This document shows positions 30,555-41,874 of a DNA stretch of 64,000 nt, piece by piece. The stretch's first letter is position 1. Each line of letters starts with the position of its first letter. Under the pieces are notes generated by a model that searched no databases, had not been told where the DNA came from, and saw only the letters and a program-made list of their open reading frames with translations. Origin of the DNA: Lithodes maja (Eukaryota > Arthropoda > Malacostraca > Decapoda > Lithodidae); NCBI GenBank assembly GCA_037953745.1, contig JBAKBP010010447.1, forward strand, positions 1 to 64,000. Direction: 5' to 3'. Both the position numbers and the translations under genes were made by a program.

Positions 30555-31450
30555 AAGATGGAGAATTTAGGTTTGATTCCCGAAGGGAAGTAGAGAAAAC
30601 CTAATATTTAGTAGGGGCCCCGGAATCATTGACGATGTTGCCTATTAGTATACTGTAATAGTCTCCATTCAACACCACGTCGGTCGTTCGCATCAACCGT
30701 CGCGAGGAAGAAAAAGAGTCGTCTTCATAAGTGCAACGCAACTTCTCTTATGGTGTCGTCATAGATCGGGTACCCACTACGAAAAAACTTTAGTAAAAAA
30801 TAAGAGAGTAAAAAGGGAAAAATTTAAACACTTAAACACTTATCAACAAGCTTCCCACATTCGGTGGATTTTCTTGTGTTGTGGCTTCTTACCGCCTCTC
30901 GCCAAGCGAACAATTCGTCCTTCACTGATATATCAAGATAAAAAAACTCAAAATATCACGCGAATGGGAAGGGGATGGCTGGGAGGGCCCTCATCGTCAA
31001 TGATTCCGGGGCCCCTACTAAATATTAGGTTTTCTCTACTTCCCTTCGGGAATCAAACCTATAATTTAATAGTGGCCCCTTCATCATTGACGATAATGCC
31101 TGAATTTCAAGACTGGAGGGGGACATTCACAATAATATCGTATCCTCAGTAACCGCAGGTCGTAAGTCAAGAATCTTCATAACAGGAAAAGTATTTTATT
31201 GTTGTATGCATACAATATAAAAGGTATAAAATTATGAAAGAGTGTGAGCAGTGTGTTGCTTCAAAGAAGCCTGCTCCAACAACATAGTCCTCTTACATGA
31301 GGTGTTGGTGTAATTCGTGATACCTAGAGTTAATACAAAAAACCCTCATCACTTTAACCCGGAACCTGGGCTGAGCTCAGCTTGTTCCTTGGGTCCATCT
31401 ATTGAGTCACTTCGACCAATAGCAATACTTCTCAATCTAGTGCAAACTAG
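30555..31450 (-). mobile_element. DIRS-D 3' terminal part (ICR and right terminal repeat)
   Basis: Read on the minus strand it parallels DIRS-A 8430-9140: an AGCAGGCTTCTTTGAAGC word, GAATGTCCCCCTCCAGTCTT, an ICR hairpin (30990-31103), a terminal repeat, and an end hairpin at 30565-30640. The ICR arm 30993-31043 is an exact reverse complement of 30586-30636 by my reading. No coding part is attached. Confidence 0.8.
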
Positions 31451-32079
31451 CATAGAAACCTTAATTTTACATATACAATTAGTGTAAAAAAAAAATATTA
31501 TTCATAAAATACATGAGCTTTAAATAAGCTTTCAAAAACATATAATGATTAAACTAGTTCTAATAACTAAAAAAACATTTCCCTCGAGCTTCTAGCTCGT
31601 ACACATATACTTGGGCTTGGCCCGGCGTAAGCCATGCCTAGCTTGCCCTGCATGAACTTGTAATCCTGCGGAAGGGGGGGTTCTCCTTATGTACTGGGAT
31701 CCATATATCCCCCCCCCCCCCCCACCCGTTTTCTAAAGCCAAAATGGGCGTACACATCACAGTACTAGTGCCTAATGTCTGGAATACAAGTAAAAAACCA
31801 AAAAGAGAGAGTGCCTTCATTCGGATCTCGAGAAAAAGAGGTTGGGAATAACTGAAAACCGAATTTCTAACAAAGATAATTACATGCAATTAATTTCTGC
31901 AAAGAGGGCACTTTCGCTGATCACCACCGACTCCAGCCAAAGTGGCGTAGAGTAAAGACAATGTATGTACATAGATACTTCATAGCACCAGAAAATCAGC
32001 CGGCTATGCCAGATTGTCCGCCGGGGGAGGGGAGATGCCATAAAGTGTTTCTAGCTTAAGAGGATCACGCAAGACCCAT
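31451..32079. other. Unassigned DNA
   Basis: No gene is supported. A run of about 16 C residues lies at about 31709-31724. Confidence 0.45.
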
Positions 32080-32360
32080 GCAACCACCAGTGCCGGATTT
32101 AGGAGTGGGCAAAGTGGACAGCTGCCCAGGGGCCTCCACAAGCTGGGACAAACTGCCAAACTGGAGGTGTCCACATATTGTAAACTTTCTCTTAATTTAG
32201 TTATTACTGCTTTGTTTATTTATATCCTCAATACATTTTTTAAAAAGAGGAGCAAAGATTTTGAAAGAATTTTTATAAATTCCATTCGTTCTGTATGAGA
32301 ACGTAATATTAAATAGTTTATCCTTGAAATTCATGAGCACCTCGTTTTCTTTAAAGCGCA

Positions 32361-32393
<33 letters not shown>

Positions 32394-32799
32394 TAGTTTA
32401 ACCCTCCAACCCCGGCTAGGGTAGATCGTGACTGTACTCTGTGACCGGGGGTTTTCAGGAATTTTGGTCCATGTTGATTCACCTGTTACTCCTGAAATAC
32501 ATTACACAAAGTTATAAAAAAAAAAAAAAAATGTTGCACAAACCTTCATGTGTAGAATGCCGTTGAGTAGAGGTCTCTAGCCCAAGTGATTGCATAATGG
32601 TGAGCGCGGGAAGTGGAGTGATTTTTATGCGTGAAAATCATCCCGCGTTCGGATGCGTCGCCTTGGCCCAGGCCCCGGCTTGGCTAACCTACTGCGCACT
32701 TAGCCACTCGTCGCGCCAAACTTTTTACCTCCCGGAGGCGATTTTATGTATTGATAGTGATGTTATTATAGTTATTTGGAGTCCAATTATATAAAATAT

Positions 32800-33320
32800 G
32801 TGTATTAGGCTATCATTGTCACTAATATTTCACATTTTCACTCGATACCGTAGTTTTTATGAGTAATTGATGCTGGTTATTGTTATATTAGGCACTGATT
32901 ATTCGTTATCACAGGTGTTTATTATACTTTGGCCATCTAATATTAGTTCGTGTGTCACTTTCACTTTGGTAAATATGCTTGAGAGAGTGTCACTGTCACT
33001 GATAATGCTCATTTTCACTTGATACGGTACATTTTATTAGTAATTGAGGTAGGTTATTGTTATATTAGGCACTGATTATTCGTTATCACAGGTGTTTATT
33101 ATACTTTGGCCATCTAATGTTAGTTCGTGTGTCACTTTCACTTTGGTAAATATGCTTGAGAGAGTGTCACTGTCACTGATAATGCTCATTTTCACTTGAT
33201 ACGGTACATTTTATTAGTAATTGAGGTAGGTTATTGTTATATTAGGCACTGATTATTCGTTATCACAGGTGTTTATTATACTTTGGCCATCTAATATTAT
33301 GTCATGTGTCACTTTCACTT
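32800..33320. repeat. 177-bp tandem repeat in the piggyBac subterminal region
   Basis: GGTTATTGTTATATTAGGCA recurs at 32875, 33052 and 33229, exactly 177 bp apart. The last two full units are nearly identical, and flanking partial units are more diverged. Confidence 0.88.
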
Positions 33321-33500
33321 AGTTATATGCTTTGTAAACGTTTTATATACAATTTATTGTGTCTTTTTTTCACTTATTTATATATGTTTTCATAATACAT
33401 GACTTTTTTATCACAATACACCTGTACATTGTTTTATTTCCACTTGTTGCCTATATACATACATATTGTCAGTCTTTGGTACTTTCACTATGATTATTAG

Positions 33501-36500
33501 TTAGTACTCCTGCTTGGTGTGGTATTCAGCAAAGCACGGTATAGCACATAGTGACAGCTGGCACTCCACACACTGCATGGTGGTCTTTTTCTGCTTCCTC
33601 GGCCTCACCTGGCTGTTCCAGCAGACATGGCACCGCCTTCTGCTAATGGTGACTCCATCTCGTTCCAGAGGCAGGTAACCGAGCTTGTGCACATTTAGAT
33701 ACTGTGCACACTGCATGCGGTCCTGAACGGGGCGCCCAGGTTGTGCCACTGCCCTCTGTGGCATAGCATACCTGTCCAGGAGCTCCACCAACACCTGTTT
33801 TTGGAACCTCCGCAGGCTACTGAACTTCCTGGGTGTGCGCGGATTCCGAAGCCTGTAGATATTGTAGGCATTCAGCATTGACATGTCCACCATGTGCAGA
33901 AAGAACTTTTTGTACCATCTGCACGAGGTACGCAGACAGTCGATGAAGCCTATCTGCATGTCGGACTTGTCCACCAGCCTCGTATTTATGTTGTAGTCCA
34001 TTACAGCATCGGGCTTGGTCACCCTGACTTGGGTGCGGCGATCCACCTTGCCAGTCTCAACCATTTCCCCCTTGTGGACGGTGCTCAGGAGGTTGACCTT
34101 CCGCTGGTCGTGCCAGTGGATAGCCAGAATGGGTCCCGACTTCTTCTTGAAGACATCGCCTTTCTTTGTTTTAGGAGGGAAACTTGGCATGCCCTTCCTT
34201 TTCGCTCTAACTGTGCCTACAGTCCCCGTCTTGCGCTGATGGAGGTACTTTGAGAGAGTGGGGGACGTGTAGTAGTTGTCCGTGTAGAGGACGTGATTCT
34301 TCTGGAAGTACCGGTTCATCATGGCTTGAACCACTGCTCCGCCAAAGCCAATGAGGGGGTCTATTTCCACGTTCCCTTCCTTCCCGCTGTAGACCAGGAA
34401 GTCCAGGACATAGCCAGTTTGGCAATCGCACAGCACAAAGAACTTTATACCAAAGCGATGTCTCTTTGAGGGGATGTACTGCCTGAAGCTCAGCTTTCCC
34501 CGGAACAGCACAAGAGACTCGTCAATACAGACGTTGCAGAAGGGCATGAAGTATGACGTGAAACGTTCTCTCATCATCTCGTACAACGTCCTAATCTTCC
34601 ACAGTTTGTCAGGGAGATGCATGTCGGTGTTGGTGACAAGATGGAGCGCTCCGAGGATGTCGAGGTACCGGTCCCGAGAGATGTATTTCCCGAAGGCAGG
34701 GGTGGATATCAGATCTTTGGTAATCCAATAGTCAGCCAACCTGTGCTTCTTCACATGAGGCATTAGCATGGTGATTGCCAGGAACACCATGAACTCGGGA
34801 TGAGTCACTGGGGTCCACCGCTTCATGTGGCCCTTGGTCACCTTGCCAAAAAAGTTAACCTGGATTTGGTAGTGCTTATTTGTCTCTTGTATGACAAAGT
34901 CAGTAACCTCCTTATCAAAAAATGCCTCAAAAAGCTCATGTGGTCGAGCATTGGGGCCTGCAGGAAAACTTGGGGTAACTCCTGAAGCATCCTGTACCTC
35001 ATCAAAATGGGTTACATCAGGGTCAATCACTTCATCAGCAGCCACATCCTGCCAGTTGAAAATATAAAATGCGTCCTTCTGGCGACGCTGACGAGGAGCT
35101 ACAGCTGGGGCAGCACGCCCACGAACTTTGGCGGCGCACACCCTAGGGCGGCCAGGAGCGCGACGGGGCCCAGGCCCAGCCCGGCGGCCAGCCCGGCGGC
35201 CAGGGCGGCCAGGAGCACGACGGCCCTGGGCAAAGCGTCTGGGTTGAGGGTCGTCGATGTCCATAAAGTCATCGTCGTTGTCGTCAGAGCCGTCATCTTG
35301 CCCTGACGGTGGACCCAGGTAATCATGGCCAGAGTCATCTGTGAGGTGCCCTTCATCTTCAGACCCCCCCTCATAATCTCGCGGGGAACGAATAATGCGT
35401 GGGCGGCGTGTAGGTCGGCGAGGTGGGGAAGGAGTGGCAGGTGAGGCTCTGTCATCTTCATGCAGAGGTTCGGGGCTCCTTGGCCTACGACGAGTCGTAG
35501 ACAGCACTGGTTCAGTGTCTGTAGGTGCAGGTATGGATGCGAGGTCAAAAACATCATCAGGAACCTCTGTTGTAGGCTGGAGAGGCGGGGTGGACCCTGG
35601 GGAAACTTGCGGGGGCGTATGGCTGGGACCGGCAGGGGTGGAAGCCGCGGGAGCCTCGAACAAAGAGCGCCTACTTGTAGCTCCTTTATTAACATATTTT
35701 CTCCCTTTTCCCTTTTCTTTAGTAGTATGTCTCCTCTCGGGGGAAATAGGGGGTAAATAGGCCGAAAGTGGGGGGTCCTCAACCCTAGGCAGTGCTGGTG
35801 GTGGTGGGGAAGAATGGCGGGCGCCTGGGGCAACTTGGGTGGCGTGGGTAGATAAGGAAGACAATGGCGGGTCAACCTCAGCCTCACGCTCAGCCTCACT
35901 GGCACCCTCACGCACTGCTCCCTCACCAAGTTTTAGGGCCTCTTTCCTGGCTGCCGCGGCCGCCTTTTTCAGAACTTGCTTCTTATAGAAACGTATCTTG
36001 AATGGGGATTTAGCTGGCGAAGGGCTAGGTGTCGTGTCACTCGACCTAAACTTGGCAGTCGACCTAGTGCTGTCCCATTCGCTCACTCTCACTACACTCT
36101 CATCACCTTGCACAACTATATCACGTTCAGTACTATCATCACTTTCATCGTCATGCTCAAATCCAATAAAAAGCGCGTCTCTTTCATGAATTTCGTGTAG
36201 ATCGTCAAAATCTTCACTATAGTGAGACTGATAAGACTCGGAGCTATCACTGGCCAAGTCATCAACACTATTTTGTCCTTCACCACGTTCATAACTCCTC
36301 AAAGCTATTTCAATACCTCCGGGAGTCAACGCATCTTGTACGTGCCTTTGCGTTAGGGCGCGACGAACATGGGCAGGCGTCGAAGGGAGCGTGGAATCGG
36401 ACACAAGGGAATCACTTTTTGGGCTAGTATCCATGTTGGCGGCAGGGTAGAGACTGTTTTGGTGGCGTACATGCTGTCTGGTGGCGTCGCCTAACGACGC

Positions 36501-36554
36501 CTGGCGACCACGGAACGAAATATTTACGCGCGCCATTCGAAAGCACATACGCAA
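33501..36554 (-). CDS. piggyBac transposase
   Basis: This is a 1017-codon open frame. Residues 1-530 or so are a long acidic, Ser/Pro-rich extension with two AT-hook-like basic segments (RRAPGRPGRR, RRAPGRPR). The DDE domain follows: CIDESLVLFRGKLSF with Asp678, LYTDNYYTSPTL with Asp759, and a TRLVDKSDM block with Asp862. These fit the three catalytic aspartates of piggyBac. The last 45 or so residues form a cysteine-rich zinc finger (CHVCWN, CVECQLSLC, then a Cys and His) that in piggyBac helps bind the ends. It cuts and pastes the element at TTAA sites. An alternative start at Met7 (36536) would remove six residues. It is longer than the canonical protein of about 600 residues because of the N-terminal extension. 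Confidence 0.93.
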   Translation of the reverse strand: MRMCFRMARVNISFRGRQASLGDATRQHVRHQNSLYPAANMDTSPKSDSLVSDSTLPSTPAHVRRALTQRHVQDALTPGGIEIALRSYERGEGQNSVDDLASDSSESYQSHYSEDFDDLHEIHERDALFIGFEHDDESDDSTERDIVVQGDESVVRVSEWDSTRSTAKFRSSDTTPSPSPAKSPFKIRFYKKQVLKKAAAAARKEALKLGEGAVREGASEAEREAEVDPPLSSLSTHATQVAPGARHSSPPPPALPRVEDPPLSAYLPPISPERRHTTKEKGKGRKYVNKGATSRRSLFEAPAASTPAGPSHTPPQVSPGSTPPLQPTTEVPDDVFDLASIPAPTDTEPVLSTTRRRPRSPEPLHEDDRASPATPSPPRRPTRRPRIIRSPRDYEGGSEDEGHLTDDSGHDYLGPPSGQDDGSDDNDDDFMDIDDPQPRRFAQGRRAPGRPGRRAGRRAGPGPRRAPGRPRVCAAKVRGRAAPAVAPRQRRQKDAFYIFNWQDVAADEVIDPDVTHFDEVQDASGVTPSFPAGPNARPHELFEAFFDKEVTDFVIQETNKHYQIQVNFFGKVTKGHMKRWTPVTHPEFMVFLAITMLMPHVKKHRLADYWITKDLISTPAFGKYISRDRYLDILGALHLVTNTDMHLPDKLWKIRTLYEMMRERFTSYFMPFCNVCIDESLVLFRGKLSFRQYIPSKRHRFGIKFFVLCDCQTGYVLDFLVYSGKEGNVEIDPLIGFGGAVVQAMMNRYFQKNHVLYTDNYYTSPTLSKYLHQRKTGTVGTVRAKRKGMPSFPPKTKKGDVFKKKSGPILAIHWHDQRKVNLLSTVHKGEMVETGKVDRRTQVRVTKPDAVMDYNINTRLVDKSDMQIGFIDCLRTSCRWYKKFFLHMVDMSMLNAYNIYRLRNPRTPRKFSSLRRFQKQVLVELLDRYAMPQRAVAQPGRPVQDRMQCAQYLNVHKLGYLPLERDGVTISRRRCHVCWNSQVRPRKQKKTTMQCVECQLSLCAIPCFAEYHTKQEY

Positions 36555-36639
36555 GCAATGGTACAGTGTTGTACCACCCGGGTTCCTCGGGTCAAACCAT
36601 AATGGTACACACGTGTACCACCCGGGGTTGAAGGGTTAA

Positions 36640-38034
36640 CCAGACCACTGAGCTCTACAAAAGAACTGTCATAGGGCTGGCCCGAAGGATTCGATCAAGA
36701 TATTTAACTAAACGAGTCAAGATAGATAAGGAAGGGCAGTAGGGGAACAAATCGAGGAAGGGGAAGACAAGTAGACATTTCTCGCCATTCACCAGTTCAG
36801 CCGGATCACATGAGCTCCACATCAGAGCTCTTATAGGGCAGGGCCGAAGGATGAGGCAAGAACTGCTACACCGCAACACCAACCAAGAAGTGATCAGGGT
36901 GAAGAATGAAAGATCAAGTCGAAGGTAGAAAAAATCACATCGAGAAGCAAAAAATGCATTACCGAAGGGAATCAAGTCAGTTCGGCCACATAAGCAACCG
37001 AAGAGACAAATGGGTCAGGAGTCTGCTACCTAGCCAGGCCAGGGAGACATGAGATATAGGCTGCCCGAGGACAGCCGGATGGGACAGAATAAGAATAGAA
37101 GGGGAAAAACATAGAATGAGGAATGAAAAACTACTCAAAATTAGTCAGGCTGAAGACGAAAGCTCGAGGGGAGATAGGAAGGGTAAGTACCACAACCATC
37201 CCCCATCAAGCTCCAGTCGCCGGCACCGAGGCCCCCCCCCCCCAACCGCGTCAAGGAGAGTAGTATCAGGGGGGATGAAGCGCATATTTTATAATAGTTT
37301 CTACAGTCTACACTATTCATTCTGTGTTGCTGAGAATACACAATTATATGTATTTGTTTTACTTTTGAATGGTAGAGAATAATAACATTGAGACAAAATA
37401 AATACAGATTATTTTTTTTCTTCTCCCAAACATTGAATGCTGTTTGTTGACATCAGCTAGGAGGACTGGAGGGGGTTGCTGGCAAGTAAGTTGGGAGTTT
37501 CTTTTAATGAAATTTGCGTAAATTTATCACTTTAGTGACCGTTTCTATTAATTCCATGATCAATTTATATTACATGCAATATTCCCAGGCATTAGGGAAG
37601 TGCACCAACGATAAGGTTTAGTGGAGGGAGGCAGAAAATTGGCAGTGAGTGACATTGTGGCTAGCTAGCCAACGGTTTGTCTTGATATGCTTGTGTATTT
37701 TGCGTTCGTCTCTACTGCTTATTTATCTTATATTCAACTGTATAGCTAGTGTTGCTTGATCCCCTTGATGCCTTAATTGGAATCCAACAGCCGCTGCCGA
37801 AGTGCCTAACTAGCCTAGTGTAATTTGATATCATTTTTAGGTAGGCATTGACTGTAGGCTGTAGCCAGTGGTTTAGGTCAAAGTTGCATAAATTCATATA
37901 TACAAGAAAAACACTCATACAAAATTTAACCTAGAAAGTAACTCCCATCAGTAAGTTTCATATTAACCAAATGTTCTAGGCAGTGAGCTCAAATTTCTGA
38001 ATATATGGGGCTTACTCCTATACTTTTCTTCTGA
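36640..38034. other. Interior of the hAT element without a recognised gene
   Basis: Purine-rich sequence with repeated GGGC(T/A)GGCCCGAAGGAT-like words (36676, 36840) is followed by AT-rich DNA. A C run lies near 37235. No transposase exon was identified. Confidence 0.4.
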
Positions 38035-38435
38035 TCTCTTGGAAAGATCATATCACCACTCATGCTAAAACCACTTCCCAGGAGCTGGGTGTGCTCAACC
38101 GCCTCCAGGGATTCTTTACCCCTGCGCAGCTTCTTCCTCTGTACGGGGGCACAGTGCATCCATGTATTGAGTATTGTTCACACGTGTGGGGAGGATGATC
38201 CTCTCACACAGCACTTCTAGACAAAGTAGAAAAGAAAGCCTTCTGTCTCATTAACTCACGCCTACTCACCAATTCTCTCCAGTCTCTCTCTCTTTGCCGC
38301 AATGTTGCATCTCTTTCACTATTCTACTGCTACTACAATAATCAGTGTTCCTCAGAGCTCTCTCAGTGTATACCACCCCCTCTTCGTAGAGCACGTTGCA
38401 CCCATCTTGCAACACAATCCCACCCATACTCTGTG
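38035..38435 (+). pseudogene. LINE-X fragment inside the hAT
   Basis: Translated words LGVLNRLQGFF, TPAQLLPLYGGTV, CIEYCSHVWGG and LLDKVERKAF match the reversed LINE-X copy at 29870-30540. A stop follows HVWGG. It directly abuts the hAT coding remnant. Confidence 0.72.
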
Positions 38436-39509
38436 TTCTTCACAGCTTCTACACGCCGTTATGCAATTCTCAGCGATTTACTGCAAAATGTAGAATCTGG
38501 CCCAGTGTCTGTACCAAAGAGGATTTCTACTACAAGATGGTCCTGTCAAGCAGGTGTCCAAGGATATGTCCCAATCCGTCAAGCCCTTGCTAAAATAGCT
38601 AAAGATAAAAATGAGATGAGCAAAACTCGTTATGAAGCCAGTGGTCTCCTTGAAAGGATGGGCAAGCTAGAGACAGCCATTTATGTTGTTTTTTGGCATG
38701 ACATTCTTAGCAGAGTTGATGCCACACGCCACGCATTGCAAGATCCTAAACTTGATTTGAACACAGCAGTCGCAATGTTGAAGTCCTTGGAATGTTTTGT
38801 ACGTGAAAAACGAGATTGCTTCCATGTTTATGAGGAGAAGGGGAAGGAATTGTCCGGAACCAAGGATTATTCACAGACACGCAAGCGCCAACGTAATGTA
38901 CGCAGAAGCATTTCGCATTTAGAATTTCCTTCCAGCAATTGATCAATTCCTGAGTTCACTGGATCAACGATTGAAGGCTTATGAAAGAATCTGTTCACTT
39001 TTTGAATTCTTGGATAAACTGGAATCATTGAATTGTGATTAAATTGAAGCAGCTGCAGCGAAATTTGTTTCTGAGTACAGTATAAGAATGATCTGGATCA
39101 AACACTTGGAGTTGAACTAGTGCAGTTTGCAGCCTTCTGTACTCAATTTCTCAAAGATGAAGATGTTGAGAAAGGGAAAGCACATTTCCTTTACAAGCTG
39201 TTGATGTCCAAGAAAGTTGTACTGTATATACATTTCCAAATGTTGAAATAATGCTGCGGATGTACTTGGTATTCATGGTCACAAATTGCTCTGGAGAACG
39301 TTCTTTCAGTAAAATGAAATTGATCAAAAATAGACTTCGTACTACAATGTGTTATGACAGGCTTAGCCACCTGGCCTTGATGAGCATCGAATATGACATC
39401 CTCAGAGAAACTGACTTCAATGAGATGATAAAAAACAGCACCCCTCCGGACACCGCAGCTGTTCAGCCTCGCTTCGCTCGACACCCCACCCTTTGTAAAA
39501 TGTTGCAAT
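38433..39509 (+). pseudogene. hAT transposase remnant (ZMYM1-like)
   Basis: The first frame (38433-38942) has STRRYAILSDLL, then ISTTRWSCQAG, the block often seen before the catalytic core in ZMYM1-type hAT proteins, and a helical region. Stops and frame changes follow between 38943 and 39250. The last frame (39251-39511) carries the hAT C-terminal dimerisation block VTNCSGERSFSKMKLIKNRL and LALMSIEYDIL. The N-terminal TTF or BED-type finger and the first catalytic Asp are missing. It is not functional. Confidence 0.85.
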
Positions 39510-39576
39510 GAAGGGGGGCCTCCACACAGAGCCTGCCCAGGGCGTCCACATATCTAAATCCGGCCCTGGCAACCAC

Positions 39577-39980
39577 TTGGACGGTAGCCATAATTGGCCT
39601 TGACCATGTCCCCCCCATCGGCGTCCGAGACTGGACATGCAAGATCATTTTGAACTTAAACCTGGACAACTTAAATAAACCATTTACTACCACTTCGAGT
39701 CAGAGATAGCTCAGGGTCAGCGCGGGGCCAAACTGCATTAAGGATCGAAAGCCTCTAGTCTAAGCCGGCAGGAAGCAGGAGTAACCAGTGAACCAAAAAG
39801 GAATTGAAAGTGACTCCGGTTGCCCCTCGTTAATGTCATTGTAGGAACTACAGAGAGGGGGGGGGGGGGGGGGGGGAGCTGACATGTTTGGAAAGCTGTT
39901 GGCGAGACTGACAGCAGGTCAGAGAGGGCCCTATCAAACGTGAGGACTGCTACCATCGCTTAATTTGTCTGGAGTTCTAC
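39577..39980. other. Unassigned DNA between hAT and MITE
   Basis: No gene is present. A G run of about 20 bases lies at about 39857-39876. Confidence 0.45.
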
Positions 39981-40583
39981 TTAACCCGGGAACTGCGGGG
40001 AGACTCTTAAGAGTCAGAGAAAAAAAAAATCAACTTTTGACATCGAAAAAAAAAATAACATTTTTTTTTTTTTATTTATTTATTTTTTTTTTGGCCCCTG
40101 GGCCATGCAAAATCTCAGTCCTCTACCTCCCCTCCTTCCCCACTTTCCTCCTCTCCTTCAGTTATCACCTATTTTCCCTGTTATTCCCTTATTCTGAGGT
40201 ATATTTTCGTGCTAACATTAGAAATCCGGTTGCAGGGTGTGGTCATCACTGATAGCAAGCGAATGCAAGAGAGAGAGAGAGAGAGAGTATCGATCGACTC
40301 TGTCTCAGTGGCCTTGGGGGAAATTGGCGGGAAAGCAGCTTGCCTCACCCATACATTATACAACTCGCGGGCTATATCTCCGATTTTGACCATCCAAACG
40401 CTGTTTTCACTCGTTTTATTGTTGTTTCAGGTTAATACCTTTATAATCAACCCATAATAGGCGCATATGGATAAGTATTAATGCTATTAATGGTACAATG
40501 AATATTTTAGTGACGGAAACACCTCAAATACATGCGCACAGGGAGAGGTGTCTAATTACCCCCATGCGCACTTCAGAGGTTAA
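39981..40583. mobile_element. piggyBac-like MITE, family B, copy 2
   Basis: The element is 39985-40579 (595 bp) with TTAA at 39981-39984 and 40580-40583. It is the reverse complement of the nested copy at 10497-11123 along its whole length, including the GA dinucleotide run near 40270. Confidence 0.88.
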
Positions 40584-41604
40584 GTATGAAATTTTTTTGG
40601 CTAGGCTAAATGCCTTGGCCTCAGTCAGCTCGACCCAGGCCGCCACGGTCCACATGCATGAGGAGAACGTGGTAGTAATAAGAGGTGAATTATAAATTTT
40701 GAAGAAACTGAATTGAAAACAAAGGGATGCGAGCATCCATTATGGTTTGAATCTGTCAGCCGGGGACCGAGCGAGTGTCATTAGAGCATGGGCTTGCTGC
40801 TGAGCTGCCCCTGACTCGAGTAAGTGGGCTACATTAAAAATCATTCCGTTACGTGGGCACAACTCGATTGAGCATAAGGAGAGAGGCAAAATCTCCTGTA
40901 ATAGTGTCGAGTGAACCCACCCGCCGGGACGAAACTTTTCCTCTGACGGCGGGAACTTATCCAGAAAGGGCAAGACCCGGCATAGCCTAAGATGCCTAAA
41001 AAAAAACATTTGAACTCAGAGAGAACCAATACTTGTTCGTGTTGCACCGCACGTAGCATACACTGGGGACACCCTGGGGAATTGACAAGTGTAACTGAAG
41101 GAAAAAAGCCCCAGAGGCGTAGCTGCCCCCAACAAGAGCAGCACACATATTCGCTGAACAGTAATACATCCTACCGAAGATCTGGGAGAGCCGCCTGCCG
41201 GCGGACGGTTGTATATGATCATAATTTTGAGATGAAGTCAATGTTAGTGAAAAGCCTTTTCCTTTGTGTGTCCTCCTTGGGGTTAGCGGTGTTGGTATAC
41301 CTCCACTGGACTGGCGATCACGTGCCTACTACGTTTCGTTGTATCCCATTCCTTATCCAGAAGGTGGTATCATTTTGTATACAGCGCCGGGTGAGGCAGA
41401 GCTTCGTGACTCATTTCCCGGCGTGTGCTTGCGTGTACCGGCGCAGTCCGGTTGTGCAGAAGACATAAGGTGGCGCTGCCAACCCTTGGGAACAAACACT
41501 AATTCCAACCTCGGAACCCTATTGCACTAGCACGGCTGAGGGAGAGAGGAGGACGTAGGGTGGTAGAAAAAGACTGCTACTATTAGCTCTAAAATCTGTA
41601 GCCT
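40584..41604. other. Unassigned DNA with DIRS-like CCGGCGG words
   Basis: CCCGCCGGG (40921), TGCCGGCGGA (41197), CCCGGCGTG (41420) and ACCGGCG (41438) occur here, as in the DIRS leaders. The stretch could be part of a DIRS leader, but no gag or terminal repeat is attached. Open frames (such as 40992-41468) are unconvincing. Confidence 0.35.
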
Positions 41605-41870
41605 TTTTTTTTTTTTTTTTTTTTTTTTCTGTATTCCAACTACTCCCTCTCGGGCATAGGCTGAGAGCCTGTACATTCCACCGCTCAACACGGTGAAGCC
41701 CGTGAGGTCTTGTTCCAGTCTGGGGAGTGAGACATGCGAAGCATCCATCATGGCTCGAAGCAACTCCATCTCTGAAGCGGCTGGTTGCTTCGTTCAAGTG
41801 CTTCACCGTCTCACCCTCCAGACTCAGACCCTCACTCTCAGAACGCCACCTATTGAGCAGTGAACTCACT
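41605..41870 (-). other. Possible poly(A)-tailed retroposed fragment
   Basis: A T run (about 41608-41629) at the left suggests a reversed poly(A) tail for the sequence at 41630-41870. Its minus-strand frames carry words such as SSLLNRWRSESEGL and LPRLEQDLTGFTVLSGG, split between two frames. I do not recognise them. Confidence 0.35.
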
Positions 41871-41874
41871 AGCT

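Larger units (their letters stand above)
32398..36639 (-). mobile_element. Autonomous-looking piggyBac element inside the hAT
   Basis: TTAA at 32398-32401 and 36636-36639 flanks 32402-36635 (4234 bp). Terminal repeats are CCCTCCAACCCCGG and, reversed, CCCTTCAACCCCGG. One open transposase frame lies on the minus strand with its start only about 80 bp from the right end. The region after the gene (32402-33500) is AT-rich and contains 177-bp tandem repeats. No damage is visible. Confidence 0.93.
32080..39576 (+). mobile_element. hAT element (ZMYM1-like) split by a piggyBac insertion
   Basis: The 8-bp sequence GCAACCAC stands immediately outside both ends (32080-32087, 39569-39576). The ends CAGTGCCGGATTTAG and, reversed, CAGGGCCGGATTTAG form a 15-bp inverted repeat with one mismatch. 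Further subterminal similarity lies around GCCCAGGGGCCTCCACA. This is a textbook hAT signature. The coding remnant at 38433-39509 is a hAT transposase. The piggyBac element at 32398-36639 and a LINE-X fragment lie inside, so the original hAT was much shorter than 7.5 kb. Confidence 0.92.

Noticed and set aside
33894..35760. Several plus- and minus-strand open frames inside the piggyBac transposase gene
   Set aside because: They lie in other frames of a well-supported gene, have no recognisable domains, and reflect its GC-rich codons.
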